A DNA stretch of 7,129 nt from Halieaceae bacterium UBA4452 (GTDB lineage Bacteria; Pseudomonadota; Gammaproteobacteria; Pseudomonadales; Halieaceae): the NCBI GenBank assembly GCA_002389505.1, contig DGPA01000034.1:1-7129 (forward strand), in the 5' to 3' direction. Positions 6,136 to 7,129 of the stretch are shown piece after piece. Made by a program: the position numbers and the translations under genes. Under the pieces are notes generated by a model. That model was not told the origin of the DNA. It did not search any database and saw only the letters and a list, made by a program, of their open reading frames with translations. How positions within the stretch are numbered: position 1 is the stretch's first letter; every line of letters begins with the position of its first letter.

Positions 6136-6918
6136 ATGCGATCTGCGTTAACTGCACTGCTCGTTCTCTGCTTGCTGCTGGCCGGTATCCAGCGCGCGGC
6201 AAGCGGTGACAATCAACCGACCGACACGCCAGCAACCACACCGGCCCTACCGGATGCTGATCCGGTTCTAGAGTATGTCTGGCTCTCCACCGGTGATGGG
6301 TTTTCCGACACGAAACTGACTGATCTTGCCGCCGACTGGAATCTACGCGTTGATGCGGGTGGTTATGAAATCATCACCGCGAACATCCTCATGCCCCAGT
6401 TCCCTACCGATGACTTTGATCTGGTCTGGGTGCTGCTGTGGTCGTCTCAAACAGCGCGTGATGCCGGCTGGGATCATTGGAACGCCCATCAGGCCGAAGA
6501 TTGGCAGGCTTCCGTAGCGGGTGTTTTGCAATCTCCACCCACGGGTGTTTATTCTTTTTCTCCCCACTGGGGCTACACTAGTCCAGCCTTCAAGCTGAAA
6601 GCAGGGGATTCTTTTTTCTCGCAATTTCATTTTTGTGGGTGGCGCGATGGTAACGATGCCAGTCAGCAGGCGGCATTTCAGGTGCGCTACAACGAGTGGG
6701 CGTCCAACGGTGAGCCGTCGGGCACGTACGGTTATCTAACCCTCGAACCCCACTCTGCGCTGCCCTCTATCGACCTTGTCTGGCTGGATATTTTTGGCAG
6801 CGATGCGACCCGGCAGGCTGGGGCAGCGCGTTGGCAGGGGTCCGAGCTACAGTCAGTCTGGAACACCATGGTGTCCTGCGACAGCTATTCGTTTTCTAGT
6901 ACAAAGATCCGGAGTTAG
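6136..6918 (+). CDS. Secreted protein of unknown function with two similar domains
   Basis: This 260-residue protein starts with a clear Sec signal peptide (MRSALTALLVLCLLLAGIQR, cleavage near AAS-G at 23-24) and a Thr/Pro/Asp-rich linker (25-43). It has no lipobox and no membrane anchor, so it should be periplasmic or secreted. Two repeats follow, about 46-133 and 164-250, offset by about 118 residues. Both carry an aromatic strand ending in an acidic/Gly turn (EYVWLSTGDG; FHFCGWRDGN), a helix with a Trp (LAADWN; VRYNEW) and a hydrophobic strand (FDLVWVLLW at 94; IDLVWLDIF at 212). A helix with Ala/Arg/Gly and Trp follows each (TARDAGWDHW; ATRQAGAARW). This alpha-beta pattern recalls tandem ferredoxin-like domains of the dimeric alpha/beta barrel type, which is inference. 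Many Trp and Phe residues line the repeats, and two Cys (167, 248) in the second repeat could form a disulfide after export. ATG 6136 is supported by the signal peptide and a GGGGG run about 9 bases upstream. No partner gene is nearby. Confidence 0.85.
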   Translation: MRSALTALLVLCLLLAGIQRAASGDNQPTDTPATTPALPDADPVLEYVWLSTGDGFSDTKLTDLAADWNLRVDAGGYEIITANILMPQFPTDDFDLVWVLLWSSQTARDAGWDHWNAHQAEDWQASVAGVLQSPPTGVYSFSPHWGYTSPAFKLKAGDSFFSQFHFCGWRDGNDASQQAAFQVRYNEWASNGEPSGTYGYLTLEPHSALPSIDLVWLDIFGSDATRQAGAARWQGSELQSVWNTMVSCDSYSFSSTKIRS

Positions 6919-6954
6919 GCAAAGGTACTCACAAACAGCTGAAGATGCCGGTAT

Positions 6955-7129
6955 TTATGCGGTGTAGAAAGATCTCTTATACTCCCCCCTTGAGGCATAA
7001 ACGTTCTTCAGAATTGCCTCCCACAAGCAATGGGGGCGCAACCCGATGACAGATCGCCAGATACGCTCTGGCCCTCAAACGTCGCTAACTTGTTGCGTAA
7101 GCTCAGGTTGAACCTGAAGTAGAGCCAGA
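6955..7129 (-). mobile_element. Decayed IS6-type transposase fragment entering from the right edge
   Basis: Read on the minus strand from 7127, the sequence gives WLYFRFNLSLR (7127-7095). The two edge bases TC are compatible with a preceding Val. This matches the conserved N-terminal segment VWLYFRF-LSLR of many IS6-family DDE transposases, from the helix-turn-helix region just before the catalytic domain. After the Arg the match breaks. GACGTT-T-GAGG at about 7085-7074 looks like the expected Asp-Val-Glu displaced by about 11 extra bases and one T. Another frame then reads LWEAILKNVYASR up to TAA at 6955-6957, faintly like the family's RW--KFG--YA-R. The first frame itself closes at TGA 7008-7010. 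The element would be broken and its 5' part lies outside the window. No terminal inverted repeat is visible. The 11-residue match is striking but short. Confidence 0.5.

Noticed and set aside
7103..7117. Palindrome TCAGGTT-G-AACCTGA resembling a SoxR/MerR-type operator
   Set aside because: It lies inside the WLYFRFNLSLR coding string of the transposase remnant on the minus strand, which accounts for these bases. The surrounding -35 and -10 boxes are poor.

Overview
The window looks like an accessory stretch of a bacterial chromosome, most likely from a free-living proteobacterium. This rests on Sec-type signal peptides, a metabolite:H+ symporter-type transporter, a secreted amidohydrolase, moderate GC and purine-rich ribosome sites. 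I cannot name the genus. No tRNA, rRNA, CRISPR array or phage module is visible.

Layout, left to right. Positions 1-89 may carry the 3' end of a plus-strand gene. It converges on a 529-residue secreted metal-dependent amidohydrolase (165-1754, minus). About 800 bases without an intact gene follow (1776-2570). They contain fragments of reading frame that seem to belong to a broken gene, whose last frame ends in an ATGA overlap with the next gene. That gene is an intact alpha/beta hydrolase (2571-3446, plus) that strongly resembles the MEST/PEG1 family. One base after its stop begins a shattered ZIP-family metal transporter gene (about 3448-4000), followed by an unexplained 126-codon open frame with no start codon (3869-4249). 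An intact 12-helix MFS transporter of the MHS type follows on the minus strand (4331-5566). Next comes a weakly supported interval holding at most one tiny minus-strand ORF (5567-6135), then a secreted protein of unknown function with two similar domains (6136-6918, plus). At the right edge, on the minus strand, is what looks like a decayed IS6-type transposase (about 6955-7129).

Only four genes are clearly intact, and roughly a third of the window is not covered by them, which is a lot for a bacterium. Several gaps hold readable remnants rather than featureless spacer. The hydrolase probably once sat in an operon: broken upstream gene, hydrolase, ZIP transporter. Its tight junctions survive on both sides although both neighbours are broken. 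The amidohydrolase and the MHS transporter could serve uptake and breakdown of small organic compounds, but nothing links their substrates. I do not see a defined new multi-gene system. The items most worth following up are the MEST-like hydrolase between two broken partners, the two-domain secreted protein, the start-less frame at 3869-4249 and the transposase remnant.
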